Assembly (NCBI RefSeq): GCF_029433855.1
Contig: NZ_JAROAU010000003.1
Span: forward strand, 124,001 to 188,000
Source of the DNA: Candidatus Kosakonia sp. 282A-S69
GTDB taxonomy: Bacteria; Pseudomonadota; Gammaproteobacteria; Enterobacterales; Enterobacteriaceae
Direction: 5' to 3'
Length of the DNA stretch: 64,000 nucleotides
Part shown: piece after piece, positions 9,919 to 21,622 of the stretch
Position numbering within the stretch: the stretch's first letter is position 1
Layout of the letters: each line of letters opens with the position of its first letter
Position numbers and translations under genes: made by a program
The notes under the pieces: model-generated
Databases searched by the model: none
What the model was told of the DNA's origin: nothing
Seen by the model: the letters and a program-made list of their open reading frames with translations, nothing else

Positions 9919-11292
9919 TCACGATGCGGGCTGGCTTTCCGGCGTAGCAGCCGCTTTCTCCGCCGCTTTCACGTGGCGCGCTCTGCGCCAGGTAAGCAGG
10001 ACGCCGGCCAGATAAATCGCGGCGATAACCACGAAACCGACCAGATTTTGCCAGGTAAAGAGTTGAATAAGCAGCCAGGTAACCGGAGAACCGCCCTGGT
10101 CCATCGAGGCCACCCTTGCGCCTGCTTTTAGCGCGCCAGCGTTGGCGGCCAGCTGCGTATGCAGGCCGATGGTTTGCGTGGCGATCCACAGAGTCATGCT
10201 CATGATAATGACCCCGGAGATCAGCGTACGGAACAGGTTGCCCTGATGCACCGCAACAGCCATCGCCACAAAGAATCCAATGGTCGCCAGGTCACCGAAT
10301 GGCAGCACCTGGTTACCCGGCACCAGCACCGCGATCAGAATGCTCAGAGGGATAAAGATCAGGCTGGCAGAGACCACTGAGGTATGACCCAGCAGCAGTG
10401 CTGGATCGAGACCGATCAAGAACTCCTGGGTACCGAACTTCGCCTGCAGACGTTTACGCGCCTGTTTCGCGATCGGCGTCAGGCCATCCATTATCGGTTT
10501 GATCACCCGCGGCATCAGCAGCATGACGGCAGCGGTTTTGACCGCCAGTTGCAGTACACCTTTCAGGTCATAACCGGCCAGTAACCCAATCACAATCCCC
10601 ATCACAAAACCGACGGTGACCGGTTCGCCAAAGGGCCCAAAACGTTTCTGAATATCGTCGGCGCTGAAATGAATACGCTTCAGGCCCGGGATTTTGTCGA
10701 TGATGGTGTCCACCAGTACGGCAACCGGGCCCAGATATGCAGAGGTGCCATGAGGAATGGCGATGCCTTCGAGGCCAAAGAAGTCACGCGTATCTTTGGC
10801 AAACCAGTCGCCCAGTTTATAGACGAACGCCGCGTGCACCGCCACGCCAAGGATGCCAATCCAGTAGGAGCCGGTGGCGAGATGCAGCAGTGCGCCGGTG
10901 AAGGTCATGTGCCAGATATTCCAGATATCCACGTTGACCACACGCGTCATGCGCGTTACCAGCATGAGGATATTCACCGCGATGGCGACAGGGATGGCAA
11001 CCAGCGCAATTTGCGATGCCCATGTCATCGGTGACGATCCCGGCCAGCCAACATCGATGACCTGCAGGTTGATCTGGAAGTGCTCCGCCATGGCTTTAGC
11101 CGCCGGGCCGATAGAGTCGAGCATCAAGCCGATCACCAGGCCAATGCCGACAAAGCCGATGCCAATATGCAGGCCTGATTTAAAGCAGTCGCCGAGTTTC
11201 ATCCCCAGCAGCTTCGAGAAAATAATGATCACTACCGGCAGCATAACGGTAGGGCCTAAGTCGAGGATGTAGCGCATTATTTCGCTAAACAT
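9919..11292 (-). CDS. gatC: Galactitol PTS permease component EIIC GatC
   Basis: A 457-aa polytopic membrane protein of the galactitol-type PTS EIIC family, with many hydrophobic segments and the conserved blocks DVGWPGSSPMTWASQIA and GIAIPHGTSAYLGPVAVLVD (the latter split across the loop). It transports galactitol with concomitant phosphorylation together with GatA and GatB. It begins only 4 bp after gatB, implying tight coupling. Slightly longer than the E. coli protein (451 aa), with an Ala/Lys-rich C-terminus. Confidence 0.95.
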   Translation of the reverse strand: MFSEIMRYILDLGPTVMLPVVIIIFSKLLGMKLGDCFKSGLHIGIGFVGIGLVIGLMLDSIGPAAKAMAEHFQINLQVIDVGWPGSSPMTWASQIALVAIPVAIAVNILMLVTRMTRVVNVDIWNIWHMTFTGALLHLATGSYWIGILGVAVHAAFVYKLGDWFAKDTRDFFGLEGIAIPHGTSAYLGPVAVLVDTIIDKIPGLKRIHFSADDIQKRFGPFGEPVTVGFVMGIVIGLLAGYDLKGVLQLAVKTAAVMLLMPRVIKPIMDGLTPIAKQARKRLQAKFGTQEFLIGLDPALLLGHTSVVSASLIFIPLSILIAVLVPGNQVLPFGDLATIGFFVAMAVAVHQGNLFRTLISGVIIMSMTLWIATQTIGLHTQLAANAGALKAGARVASMDQGGSPVTWLLIQLFTWQNLVGFVVIAAIYLAGVLLTWRRARHVKAAEKAAATPESQPAS

Positions 11293-11296
11293 AGCG

Positions 11297-11581
11297 TTAC
11301 CCCACGAGAATGGTCAGGATTTTTTGCTGTAGCGCCTCAATGCCGACGCCTGAAACGAAGGGCATACCGTGCACGACAGGAATATCGCCGAAGGCGCGAT
11401 CCACTTTCGCGGTGGTGCAGATAAGATCCGCGCCATCCATATAGGTTTCGATCTCGTTGACGCGACACTGCACAAGATCCAGCTCGATGCGGTGTGTATC
11501 GCACAGCTCTTTGATCTCTTCTGCCGCCATTGTGGAGGTGGCGACGGCACCGCCGCAGGCGACAATCACTTTACGTTTCAT
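11297..11581 (-). CDS. gatB: Galactitol PTS EIIB component GatB
   Basis: A 94-aa cytosolic EIIB domain. The phosphorylated cysteine is Cys9 in the loop [17 protein letters not shown], as in the lactose/galactitol EIIB fold. It passes phosphate from GatA to the sugar bound by GatC. Lies between gatA (29-bp gap) and gatC (4-bp gap). Confidence 0.95.
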   Translation of the reverse strand: MKRKVIVACGGAVATSTMAAEEIKELCDTHRIELDLVQCRVNEIETYMDGADLICTTAKVDRAFGDIPVVHGMPFVSGVGIEALQQKILTILVG

Positions 11582-11610
11582 AGGGTACTCCTTTTATTAT
11601 CAGTATGTTA

Positions 11611-12075
11611 TTAAGCCTGCCCGCATGTTTCAGGCTCCAGGATCTTCTCCCGAAAATGTCTCGCCAGATCGCCATCCGCGGCGTTCAGCAGCACGTCCAG
11701 CGTGTTCGGGTTTTGTAGCTCACTAAACAGTTTTCTCAGTAGCGCCAGCTGCGCCGCCGGGTTTTCAACAATCAGGGCAATAATGAGCGAGACGGCAACC
11801 TCACCATCATCATCAGCTCGCTGAAAATAGACCGGTTTGCGCGGTCGAATCAGATAGAGCGCCGGAGAGAGCGCGTGGCTTGCCTCGCAGTGGGGAATGG
11901 CGATCGCATGACGCTCCAGTGCGATGCCGGTTGGGTAGCTTTCCTCGCGCGCCAGCAGCGCGGCGGGGTAGCTCTTATGGACGACGCCTTTTGCCAGCAT
12001 CTCCTCGCCAATATGTGCCAGCAGCTGCTGACGTGAGGCAAAATCGACTCCGGTTCGGACAAACAGTTGGCTCAT
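11611..12075 (-). CDS. gatA: Galactitol PTS EIIA component GatA
   Basis: A 154-aa EIIA domain of the mannitol/fructose type. The phosphohistidine is very probably His62 in HAIAIPHCEASHAL. It receives phosphate from HPr and passes it to GatB. The gene starts 11 bp after gatZ with a GGAGAGTGT ribosome site. Confidence 0.94.
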   Translation of the reverse strand: MSQLFVRTGVDFASRQQLLAHIGEEMLAKGVVHKSYPAALLAREESYPTGIALERHAIAIPHCEASHALSPALYLIRPRKPVYFQRADDDGEVAVSLIIALIVENPAAQLALLRKLFSELQNPNTLDVLLNAADGDLARHFREKILEPETCGQA

Positions 12076-12086
12076 ACACTCTCCGC

Positions 12087-13361
12087 TTAACAGGCAGTTT
12101 CAGGGGCGCAGCCGTAGCGATAGGCACGCAATACGTCCTGTATTTTGTCAATAATCAGGCTGCGTGGCGTTGTGGCTATCTCTTTTAGCGACGCGCGTTC
12201 CAGTTGTAGAGGCATAAACTGACTAATCAGCCCCAGTGGCAGACTGGCGGTGTCGAGATTAGCGAGTAGTTTTTCCACCGCATGGCGAATGCGCGGGTGG
12301 GGCCAGTAGTAACGGATGCGGTCAGAGAGGCTGAAGTGGATATCGACCATCGCCTGGCTCCAGGTGGGGTGGTAATACTTCTTCCAGTAGTCCGGCTCGT
12401 TCAGCATCACTTCGTCAATCACCTCTAGCACCCGGCTACGATTCTCCGGAGCAATCAGCTCGTTCTCCATCTGCGCGAGGGCGTAAATTGCTTCGCGCAG
12501 GGCAAAGGTCAGCGCCGGGCCAACTTTCAGAATGGCGAAATGATCGCGTACCAGTGCGCGGTAGGCGTGGCGGGACTGGTAATCCGTCGAGTGGGCTTCA
12601 TAGACCATCGGCGTCTGGCGGATCCAGCCGGAAAGCGCTTCGGCGGCCTGAGGCTGGTAATGAATAACCTGCGTATGATCAAACTCCACGCCGGGCTGAA
12701 CGACGATGGCGATAACCCGCGTCATCGCCTCTTCAAGCCCCAGCGCTGCGAAGGCGACACGGTGAGTTTCCAGCGTGCGCGCGGCATCTTCTACATGGGT
12801 AACGTGCACAGCGCTGATGCTGCTGGCCTCGCCGCCCGGCACCGGCACTTCCGTGCCGATGACATAGGTCAGCGCTTTTTTCTGCGCCTCGCTTGCCGTC
12901 CGCTCCGCAGCCAGACACAGACGTGCGGCGCGCTCCGCCACCACGTGCGGAGCCAGCGGAACGGGATCGTCCGCGCAGGACATCGATGCATCAAGGTGGA
13001 TCTTGCTAAACCCGGCGGCAACGTAAGCTTCGATCAGTGCAATCGCTTTCTCCATCGCCGCGTCGGCGTGCTCGTTCTGCCAGCAGTTAGGCCCGAGGTG
13101 ATCGCCGCCGAGGATCAGCCGCTCCAGCGGGAAGCCGACATCATGGGCGATGGCATAGACAAAGTCGCGGAAATCGGCTGGCTGCATGCCGGTATAGCCG
13201 CCAAACTGGTTAACCTGGTTGGAGGTCGCTTCGATCAGCACAGGGTTATTGGTATGCACATCGAAGCGCAGCGCGGCTTCAATCACCAACGGATGGGCCG
13301 AGCAGACGGAACAGATACCAAGGTGCTCTCCCGCTTTATGGCGGGCAATAATCTCTTTCAC
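12087..13361 (-). CDS. gatZ: D-tagatose-1,6-bisphosphate aldolase accessory subunit GatZ
   Basis: A 424-aa protein of the GatZ/KbaZ family (TIM-barrel). Recognisable blocks are [20 protein letters not shown] near the N-terminus, [14 protein letters not shown] and [12 protein letters not shown]. GatZ is needed for full activity and stability of the GatY aldolase; it is not itself proven catalytic. It lies 26 bp downstream of gatY in the operon. Confidence 0.95.
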   Translation of the reverse strand: MKEIIARHKAGEHLGICSVCSAHPLVIEAALRFDVHTNNPVLIEATSNQVNQFGGYTGMQPADFRDFVYAIAHDVGFPLERLILGGDHLGPNCWQNEHADAAMEKAIALIEAYVAAGFSKIHLDASMSCADDPVPLAPHVVAERAARLCLAAERTASEAQKKALTYVIGTEVPVPGGEASSISAVHVTHVEDAARTLETHRVAFAALGLEEAMTRVIAIVVQPGVEFDHTQVIHYQPQAAEALSGWIRQTPMVYEAHSTDYQSRHAYRALVRDHFAILKVGPALTFALREAIYALAQMENELIAPENRSRVLEVIDEVMLNEPDYWKKYYHPTWSQAMVDIHFSLSDRIRYYWPHPRIRHAVEKLLANLDTASLPLGLISQFMPLQLERASLKEIATTPRSLIIDKIQDVLRAYRYGCAPETAC

Positions 13362-13387
13362 GTGAGTCTCCGGTTAAATGGGTGGGG

Positions 13388-14428
<1,041 letters not shown>

Positions 14429-16000
14429 TCAGGTCACCGGTGCCGGGTTAAACACCGCCAGCTGGTTATGCAATCCCCATTGATCGGAAAAGGTTTTTTT
14501 GCGCCCACTGGCGACATCCAGAATGAAGTGGAACAGCTTCCAGCCCACCTCCTCAATGCTCTCTTCGCCGGTAGCGATGGTGCCCGCATTAATATCCATT
14601 AAGTCATACCAGCGGTTTGCCAGCTCAGTGCGGGTAGCCATTTTGATCACCGGTACCGCCATCAGCCCATAGGGAGTACCGCGACCGGTGGTAAAGACCT
14701 GCACGGTAATGCCGGAGGCTACCTGCTGAGTACCGCAGACGAAATCGCTGGCTGGTGTAGCGGCGTAGATCAGGCCGCGTCTGGTTGGGCGCTGGCCGGG
14801 GGAGAGCACCTCGGAAATGGCGCTCTTACCTGATTTGGCAATCGAGCCCAGCGCTTTTTCCACCACGTTAGCCAGCCCGCCTTTTTTGTTGCCGGGCGAC
14901 GGGTTGGCGCTGCGGTCGGTTTTGCCAAGATCGAGATAGTTATCGTACCAGGCCATCTCTTCCAGCAGGCGTCTGCCCACCTCTTCGTTAATCGCGCGCG
15001 GGGTCAGCAGGTGGATTGCGTCGCGCACTTCCGTCACTTCCGAGAACATCACCGTGCCGCCGCAGCGGATCAGCAGATCGGAGGCAAAGCCCACCGCCGG
15101 ATTCGCGGTTACGCCGGAGAAGGCGTCGCTGCCGCCGCACTGCATGCCGACCACCAGTTCAGAAGCCGGGCAGGTTTCGCGTTGGCGCTGGTTGAGTTTT
15201 ACCAGATGCCGCTCGGCGACCTGCAGAATGTCATCGACCATCGAGCGGAAGCCAAGGTGGTGCTCATCCTGCAGACGCACAATGCTTGCGCCGTCAGCCG
15301 GGATCGCCTGCACATCCTCCGTCCCCTGTAGCAGCCGCTCCGGCTGCAACTTTTCACAGCCGAGGCCAATCACCATCACTTCGCCGCCGAAGTTCGGGTT
15401 AAGGGAGATGTTGTGAATAGTGCGAATCGGGATCACTGCCGCCGGAGCATTAATGGCCACGCCGCAGCCGTAAAGATGATTAAGACCGACCACGCCATCG
15501 ACATTGGGGTATTTCGGCAGCAGATCGCGCTCGATCAGTTTCACCACATAATCGACTACCCCGGCAACGCAGTGCACGCTGGTGGTTAAGCCGAGCAGAT
15601 TTTTCGTGCCGACGCTGCCATCCGCGTTGCGGTAGCCTTCGAAGGTGTACCCCTCCAGTGGCGGCAAGGGTTCGGGAACTTTGGTTGCCAGCGGCAGAGT
15701 GCCGAGCGGTGGCGCCGTCGGCAGCTCCACGAGGGATTCATCGATCCAGCTGCCGCGCGGGATCGGGCGCACGGCGTAGCCGATCACTTCACCATAGCGC
15801 ACGATCTCGCCGTGATGAGGAATATCGGCCAGGGCAACTTTATGCCCCTGTGGAATATGCTCAATCAGCTCCAGACCATCCGGGAAGCGGGTACCGGCTT
15901 TTAAACCATTATCGTTAACGATAATGGCGACATTATCGGCGTCGTGAACCTTAATATAAAACGCGCCAGGCAATTGCTGTCTTATTTCAATGTCGGACAT
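14429..16000 (-). CDS. garD: Galactarate dehydratase GarD
   Basis: A 523-aa UxaA/GarD-family dehydratase converting D-galactarate to 5-keto-4-deoxy-D-glucarate. It has the N-terminal SAF domain (residues about 13-85), linker, and the large altronate-dehydratase-like domain with [49 protein letters not shown] and [10 protein letters not shown]. Same length as E. coli GarD. Divergent from garP; a CRP-like site lies between them. It is a paralogue of UxaA further along in this window (33.5 kb). Confidence 0.96.
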   Translation of the reverse strand: MSDIEIRQQLPGAFYIKVHDADNVAIIVNDNGLKAGTRFPDGLELIEHIPQGHKVALADIPHHGEIVRYGEVIGYAVRPIPRGSWIDESLVELPTAPPLGTLPLATKVPEPLPPLEGYTFEGYRNADGSVGTKNLLGLTTSVHCVAGVVDYVVKLIERDLLPKYPNVDGVVGLNHLYGCGVAINAPAAVIPIRTIHNISLNPNFGGEVMVIGLGCEKLQPERLLQGTEDVQAIPADGASIVRLQDEHHLGFRSMVDDILQVAERHLVKLNQRQRETCPASELVVGMQCGGSDAFSGVTANPAVGFASDLLIRCGGTVMFSEVTEVRDAIHLLTPRAINEEVGRRLLEEMAWYDNYLDLGKTDRSANPSPGNKKGGLANVVEKALGSIAKSGKSAISEVLSPGQRPTRRGLIYAATPASDFVCGTQQVASGITVQVFTTGRGTPYGLMAVPVIKMATRTELANRWYDLMDINAGTIATGEESIEEVGWKLFHFILDVASGRKKTFSDQWGLHNQLAVFNPAPVT

Positions 16001-16420
16001 TATTAATTTATCTCCCGCTCACGGTACGCTGTATCACTCACAATAGAGAAATCAGTTCTTTTACTCTGAAATTAATATCAGCAAGAAAAGTCTTGTTGGC
16101 TTGAAATAAGAATGTCAGGTGTTCAGCTATTAAAATGTGACACAAATCACCTATTAATGTCGGGCCGTATGCTGCGCGGCGGCATAATGCAAGAAGTGTG
16201 CATCAGCGCCCAGCTTTATGGGCATATGCTCAAAATAATCTTTTAAGATAACTAAAAAATTGAGCAAGGTTACAATGTGTGTTCCCCCGACGCTGTTTAT
16301 ACTGAGTGCTAATTAAATCTCTGTCTCTGTTATCTGAATTAACTCTACGTTGTTAAATATCATCAGATAAACTAGCCAAATAACTATATTTAAAAGTTTG
16401 CGGTGTCCGAGGGAATTAAA
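16001..16420. promoter_or_regulatory. Divergent garD / garP control region with CRP-like site
   Basis: This 420-bp AT-rich region separates the divergent garD and garP. It contains a CRP-like site TGTGA-cacaaa-TCACc at 16136-16151, fitting catabolite control of these acid-sugar genes. In E. coli the gar genes are activated by CdaR; I could not point to a CdaR site with certainty. No gene is visible here. Confidence 0.6.
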
Positions 16421-17755
16421 ATGGCTATTGAACAAACCGTCGAAGCAAAACGGGCGATTCCTACCCGTTATTTAATTCTGTTGATTATATTTATGGTCAC
16501 CGCAGTCAACTACGCGGACCGTGCCACGCTCTCTATTGCCGGAACCGATGTCGCCCAGGCGCTACAACTCGATTCCGTCTCGATGGGCTATATCTTCTCT
16601 GCCTTTGGCTGGGCCTACCTGCTGATGCAGATCCCCGGCGGCTGGCTGCTTGACCGCTTCGGCTCCAAACGCGTCTACACCTATAGCCTCTTTTTCTGGT
16701 CGCTCTTCACCTTCCTGCAGGGATTTGTCGGGGTGTTCCCGCTCGCCTGGGCCGGGGTTTCGATGTTTATCATGCGGTTTATGCTCGGCTTCTCTGAAGC
16801 GCCCTCATTTCCGGCGAATGCGCGCATCGTCGCGGCCTGGTTTCCGGCGAAGGAGCGTGGCACCGCCTCGGCACTTTTTAACGCGGCGCAATACTTCTCG
16901 CTGGCGCTCTTCTCACCGCTGCTTGGCTGGCTGACCTACGCCTGGGGCTGGGAGCATGTCTTTACCGTTATGGGCGCGATCGGTTTCGTGCTGACTTTTG
17001 CGTGGGTGAAGTTTGTGCATAACCCAACCGACCACCCGCGTATGACCGGCGAAGAGCTGGCGTACATTGCGCAGAATGGCGCAGTGGTCGATATGGACCA
17101 CAAAAAAGCGGGTGACGACAAAAAAGCCGGGCCGAAGCTGGATTACATCAAGCAACTGCTAAGCAACCGCATGATGCTGGGCATCTTCTTTGGTCAGTAC
17201 TTTCTTAACACCATTACCTGGTTCTTCCTCACCTGGTTTCCCATCTACCTTGTGCAGGAGAAGGGGATGTCGATCCTCAAAGTGGGTTTTGTTGCGTCCA
17301 TCCCGGCGTTGTGCGGTTTTGTCGGCGGCGTGCTGGGTGGGCTCTTCTCCGATTATCTGATTAAACGTGGCTCATCGCTGACGGTGGCGCGTAAAGTGCC
17401 TATCGTGATGGGGATGCTGCTCGCCTCCAGCATTATCCTCTGTAACTACACCAACAACACCGCGCTGGTGGTCGCGCTGATGGCGCTGGCCTTCTTCGGT
17501 AAAGGTTTTGGGGCGCTTGGCTGGCCGGTGATTTCCGATGTCGCGCCAAAAGAGATTGTGGGTCTGTGCGGCGGCGTGTTTAACGTCTTTGGTAATGTCG
17601 CCTCTATCGCCACGCCGCTGGTTATCGGCTACATGGTGAAAGAGCTGCACTCCTTCAACGGCGCGCTGGTGTTCGTCGGCTGTTCAGCTCTGATGATGAT
17701 GGTCTGCTACCTGTTTGTCGTCGGCGACATCAAACGTATGGAACTGAAGAAATAA
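16421..17755 (+). CDS. garP: D-galactarate/D-glucarate:H+ symporter GarP
   Basis: A 444-aa major facilitator of the anion:cation symporter family with twelve predicted membrane segments. Signature blocks [33 protein letters not shown] and [20 protein letters not shown] are intact. The ATG at 16421 follows GAGGGAATTAAA and gives the E. coli length; an in-frame GTG at 16403 is less likely. First gene of garP-garL-garR-garK, with garL 26 bp downstream. Confidence 0.95.
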   Translation: MAIEQTVEAKRAIPTRYLILLIIFMVTAVNYADRATLSIAGTDVAQALQLDSVSMGYIFSAFGWAYLLMQIPGGWLLDRFGSKRVYTYSLFFWSLFTFLQGFVGVFPLAWAGVSMFIMRFMLGFSEAPSFPANARIVAAWFPAKERGTASALFNAAQYFSLALFSPLLGWLTYAWGWEHVFTVMGAIGFVLTFAWVKFVHNPTDHPRMTGEELAYIAQNGAVVDMDHKKAGDDKKAGPKLDYIKQLLSNRMMLGIFFGQYFLNTITWFFLTWFPIYLVQEKGMSILKVGFVASIPALCGFVGGVLGGLFSDYLIKRGSSLTVARKVPIVMGMLLASSIILCNYTNNTALVVALMALAFFGKGFGALGWPVISDVAPKEIVGLCGGVFNVFGNVASIATPLVIGYMVKELHSFNGALVFVGCSALMMMVCYLFVVGDIKRMELKK

Positions 17756-17781
17756 GCACCAACACATTTAAGGTACAAAAG

Positions 17782-18552
17782 ATGACTAACGATATCTTCC
17801 CTAACAAATTCAAGGCCGCGCTGGCCGCGCAGCAGGTTCAGATTGGCTGCTGGTCCGCGCTGGGTAGCCATATCAGCACCGAAGTGCTCGGGCTGGCCGG
17901 TTTCGACTGGCTGCTGCTTGATGGCGAACACGCGCCCAATGACGTGCTCACTTTTGTTCCGCAGCTGATGGCGCTCAAAGGCAGCGTCAGTGCACCGGTG
18001 GTGCGCGTGCCCACCAACGATGCGGTGATCATCAAGCGGCTGCTCGATATCGGTTTCTATAACTTCCTTATTCCCTTCGTCGAGAGCGAAGAGGATGCGC
18101 TGCTCGCCGTGGCGGCGACCCGCTATCCGCCGGAAGGCATTCGCGGCGTCTCCGTATCACACCGCGCCAATATGTTCGGCACCGTACCGGACTACTTCCG
18201 CCAGTCCAACGCCAATATCTCAATTCTGGTGCAGATAGAGAGCCAGGCGGGCGTCGATAATCTTGACGCGATCCTCTCAACCGACGGCGTCGATGGTGTG
18301 TTTGTCGGGCCAAGCGACCTGGCGGCGACGCTCGGTTACATCGGCAATGCCGCGCACCCGGAAGTGCAGCGCACCATTCAACATATTTTCGCCCGCGCCA
18401 GGGCTCACAACAAACCGAGCGGCATCCTGGCGCCGGTTGAGGCAGACGCGCGTCGCTACCTTGAGTGGGGCGCGACCGTGGTTGCTGTCGGCAGCGATCT
18501 GGGCGTATTCCGTGCGGCAACGCAGAGACTCGCCGACGCCTTTAAAAAATAA
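17782..18552 (+). CDS. garL: 5-keto-4-deoxy-D-glucarate aldolase GarL
   Basis: A 256-aa HpcH/HpaI-family class II aldolase that cleaves 5-keto-4-deoxy-D-glucarate to pyruvate and tartronate semialdehyde. Metal- and substrate-binding blocks [28 protein letters not shown] and [15 protein letters not shown] are present. Second gene of the operon; spacing 26 bp from garP and 30 bp to garR. Confidence 0.96.
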   Translation: MTNDIFPNKFKAALAAQQVQIGCWSALGSHISTEVLGLAGFDWLLLDGEHAPNDVLTFVPQLMALKGSVSAPVVRVPTNDAVIIKRLLDIGFYNFLIPFVESEEDALLAVAATRYPPEGIRGVSVSHRANMFGTVPDYFRQSNANISILVQIESQAGVDNLDAILSTDGVDGVFVGPSDLAATLGYIGNAAHPEVQRTIQHIFARARAHNKPSGILAPVEADARRYLEWGATVVAVGSDLGVFRAATQRLADAFKK

Positions 18553-18582
18553 CCTCACCCCCTTAAAGAGAGAGACGCAATT

Positions 18583-19473
18583 ATGACGATGAAAGTCGGT
18601 TTCATTGGCCTCGGCATTATGGGCAAACCCATGAGTAAAAACCTCATCAAAGCCGGTTACTCACTGGTGGTCGTCGACCGGAACAGTGACGCGGTGGGCG
18701 AGCTGGTCGCCGCCGGTGCACAAACCGCGAGCAATGCCAAAGCGATCGCCGGGCAGTGCGATGTCATCATCACCATGCTGCCAAATTCGCCACAGGTGAA
18801 AGAGGTGGCGCTGGGTGAAGGTGGCATTATTGAAGGGGCGAGAGCGGGCACGGTGCTGATCGACATGAGCTCCATTGCGCCGCTGGCGAGCCGTGAAATC
18901 AGCGAGGCGCTAAAAGCGAAAGGCGTTGACATGCTCGATGCGCCGGTCAGCGGCGGCGAACCGAAAGCGATCGACGGCACGCTCTCTGTAATGGTTGGCG
19001 GCGACAAAGCGGTGTTTGAAAAGCACTATGACCTGATGAAAGCGATGGCAGGTTCGGTGGTACATACCGGCGATATCGGCGCGGGGAACGTCACCAAACT
19101 GGCGAACCAGGTGATTGTGGCGCTCAATATTGCCGCCATGTCGGAAGCCTTGACCCTGGCGACGAAAGCGGGCGTTAACCCGGATCTGGTCTTCCAGGCG
19201 ATCCGCGGCGGCCTTGCGGGCAGCACCGTGCTGGAGGCGAAAGCGCCGATGGTGATGGATCGCAACTTTAAACCGGGTTTCCGTATCGATCTGCATATCA
19301 AAGATCTGGCGAATGCGCTGGATACCTCGCACGGCGTGGGCGCGCAGCTGCCCCTGACCGCCGTGGTGATGGAGATGATGCAGGCGCTGCGCGCCGACGG
19401 CATGGGCACCTCCGATCACAGTGCACTGGCGTGCTACTACGAGAAACTGGCGAAAGTCGAAGTCACTCGTTAA
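18583..19473 (+). CDS. garR: 2-hydroxy-3-oxopropionate (tartronate semialdehyde) reductase GarR
   Basis: A 296-aa beta-hydroxyacid dehydrogenase reducing tartronate semialdehyde to D-glycerate. Rossmann motif GFIGLGIMGKPMSKN lies at the N-terminus, substrate-binding DAPVSGGEPKAIDGTLSVM in the middle and the catalytic lysine in GNVTKLANQ. An ATG six bases downstream (18589) would give the 294-aa E. coli form; the GAGAG ribosome site is better spaced for 18583. Third gene of the operon. Confidence 0.96.
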   Translation: MTMKVGFIGLGIMGKPMSKNLIKAGYSLVVVDRNSDAVGELVAAGAQTASNAKAIAGQCDVIITMLPNSPQVKEVALGEGGIIEGARAGTVLIDMSSIAPLASREISEALKAKGVDMLDAPVSGGEPKAIDGTLSVMVGGDKAVFEKHYDLMKAMAGSVVHTGDIGAGNVTKLANQVIVALNIAAMSEALTLATKAGVNPDLVFQAIRGGLAGSTVLEAKAPMVMDRNFKPGFRIDLHIKDLANALDTSHGVGAQLPLTAVVMEMMQALRADGMGTSDHSALACYYEKLAKVEVTR

Positions 19474-19574
19474 TCAGAAAGGTGCAGGCGTCACCTTGCT
19501 TCTCTTGATATCCACTTCTGCAGGCCGTCTCTGGCTTGCAGGGTGACGTGCGCGGCTTGACCAGGCTCACCACT

Positions 19575-20720
19575 ATGAAAATCGTAATCGCCCCAGACTC
19601 TTACAAAGAGAGCCTCTCTGCGACACAGGTCGCGCAGGCAATTGAAAAAGGATTTCGGGAGATCTTTCCCGATGCGCACTATGTCTCTGTTCCGGTCGCG
19701 GATGGCGGTGAGGGCACCGTTGAGGCCATGGTAGCCGCCACGCAGGGCGCGATGCATACCGCCCGCGTAACCGGTCCGCTGGGCGAGCCGGTTACGGCCT
19801 GCTGGGGGAGCTCTGGAGATGGCGCTACCGCGTTTATTGAGATGGCCGCGGCAAGCGGGCTGGTGCTGGTCGAGCCTGAACGACGTAATCCGTTAATTAC
19901 CACGTCGCGCGGCACCGGGGAGCTGATTTTGCAGGCGCTGGATAACGGTGCGCGCCACATCATCATCGGCATCGGTGGCAGCGCGACCAATGACGGCGGT
20001 GCCGGTATGGTGCAGGCGCTGGGCGCGCGTCTTATGGATGGCAACGGCAAAGAGATCGGTCACGGCGGCGGTAGCCTGATGAGCCTCAATCATATCGATC
20101 TCTCTGGCCTCGATCCGCGCTTGCAGGGCTGCACGATCCGCGTGGCCTGCGATGTGACCAACCCGCTTACCGGCGAGAGCGGCGCATCGCGCATTTTTGG
20201 CCCGCAAAAAGGGGCGACGGAAGCGATGATCGTCGAGCTGGATCGCAGTCTCGAACACTTTGCCGCGGTGATCAAAAAAGATCTGCATATCGATGTGCAG
20301 CGCGTACCGGGATCGGGGGCGGCGGGCGGCATGGGCGCGGCGCTGATGGCGTTTCTCGGCGCGGAGTTGCGCAGCGGTATTGAGATTGTTACCCAGGCGC
20401 TCAATCTGGAGGAGCATATCCACGACTGCACGCTGGTGGTGACGGGCGAAGGGCGCATCGACAGCCAGAGCATTCACGGCAAAGTGCCGGTGGGCGTGGC
20501 GCAGGTAGCCAAAAAATATCATAAGCCGGTGATTGGGATTGCCGGCAGTTTGACCAGCGATGTCGGCGTGGTACATCAGTACGGTATCGACGCGGTGTTC
20601 AGCGTATTGACCACGATTGGTACGCTGGAGGAGGCGTTTCGCGGCGCGTTTGACAATATTTACCGCGCCTCGCGAAATATCGCGGCGACGCTGGCGGTGG
20701 GAATGTCGACGGAAGGGTGA
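19575..20720 (+). CDS. garK: Glycerate 2-kinase GarK
   Basis: A 381-aa glycerate kinase type-1 family member phosphorylating D-glycerate to 2-phosphoglycerate, the last step that feeds galactarate/glucarate carbon into glycolysis. The start ATG (MKIVIAPDSYKESLSA) at 19575 is the family start. Conserved GGSATNDGGAGMVQALGA and VPGSGAAGGMGAAL blocks are visible. Its stop codon overlaps the -35 region of the rnpB promoter. Confidence 0.96.
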   Translation: MKIVIAPDSYKESLSATQVAQAIEKGFREIFPDAHYVSVPVADGGEGTVEAMVAATQGAMHTARVTGPLGEPVTACWGSSGDGATAFIEMAAASGLVLVEPERRNPLITTSRGTGELILQALDNGARHIIIGIGGSATNDGGAGMVQALGARLMDGNGKEIGHGGGSLMSLNHIDLSGLDPRLQGCTIRVACDVTNPLTGESGASRIFGPQKGATEAMIVELDRSLEHFAAVIKKDLHIDVQRVPGSGAAGGMGAALMAFLGAELRSGIEIVTQALNLEEHIHDCTLVVTGEGRIDSQSIHGKVPVGVAQVAKKYHKPVIGIAGSLTSDVGVVHQYGIDAVFSVLTTIGTLEEAFRGAFDNIYRASRNIAATLAVGMSTEG

Positions 20721-20745
20721 CAGGCAGGCGCAAACCCTCTATACT
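20717..20745 (+). promoter_or_regulatory. rnpB promoter
   Basis: GTGACA (20717-20722), a 17-bp spacer and TATACT (20740-20745), followed 7 bp later by the GC-rich start of RNase P RNA. The -35 overlaps the last codons of garK. Confidence 0.8.
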
Positions 20746-20752
20746 GCGCGCC

Positions 20753-21131
<379 letters not shown>

Positions 21132-21136
21132 CTTAA

Positions 21137-21163
21137 AAAACCCCGCCTCGGCGGGGTTTTTGC
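21137..21163 (+). terminator. rnpB terminator
   Basis: Hairpin CCCCGCC-tc-GGCGGGG followed by five T directly after the mature 3' end of M1 RNA. Confidence 0.9.
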
Positions 21164-21176
21164 TTTTGCAGGCCTG

Positions 21177-21482
21177 CAACGACAGCTGATCCCGGTATTT
21201 GCGTAGGCCGGATAAGGCGTGAGCCGCCATCCGGCAACGGGTGCCAGTGCCTGATGGCGCTGCGCTTATCAGCCCTGCAACGATAGCTGATCCCGGCATT
21301 TGCGTAGGCCGGATAAGGCGCGAGCCGCCATCCGGCAACGGGTGCCAGTGCCTGATGGCGCTGCGCTTATCAGGCCTGCAACGATAGCTGATCCCGGCAT
21401 TTGCGTAGGCCGGATAAGGCGTGAGCCGCCATCCGGCGATGGATGCAAATGCCTGATGGCGCTGTGCTTATCAGGCCTACTA
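21177..21482. repeat. Three tandem 101-bp repeats downstream of rnpB containing REP-like palindromes
   Basis: The phrase CTGATCCCGG(t/c)ATTTGCG recurs at 21191, 21292 and 21393 (counting from CCCGG), i.e. with an exact 101-bp period. Each unit holds a REP-like palindrome (GCCGGATAAGGCG…CGCCATCCGGC). The third unit is the most diverged. E. coli also has tandem repeats downstream of rnpB, of a different length. Confidence 0.9.
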
Positions 21483-21622
21483 ACGCCCTCGACGGCTGGC
21501 TATGACCTCTCTCTCATCTCATTCTGTCTAATTCATAAACAATTAATCGATCATTCTGGCGGCGAAACGCGCTACTCTGTCTGGCACGTGTCTATTTTTT
21601 CGCCACGGGAGGCGTTGCTGGT

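Noticed and set aside
21177-21482. CRISPR array
   Set aside because: The 101-bp units are contiguous and nearly identical throughout, without spacers; they are tandem REP-type repeats. No cas genes nearby.
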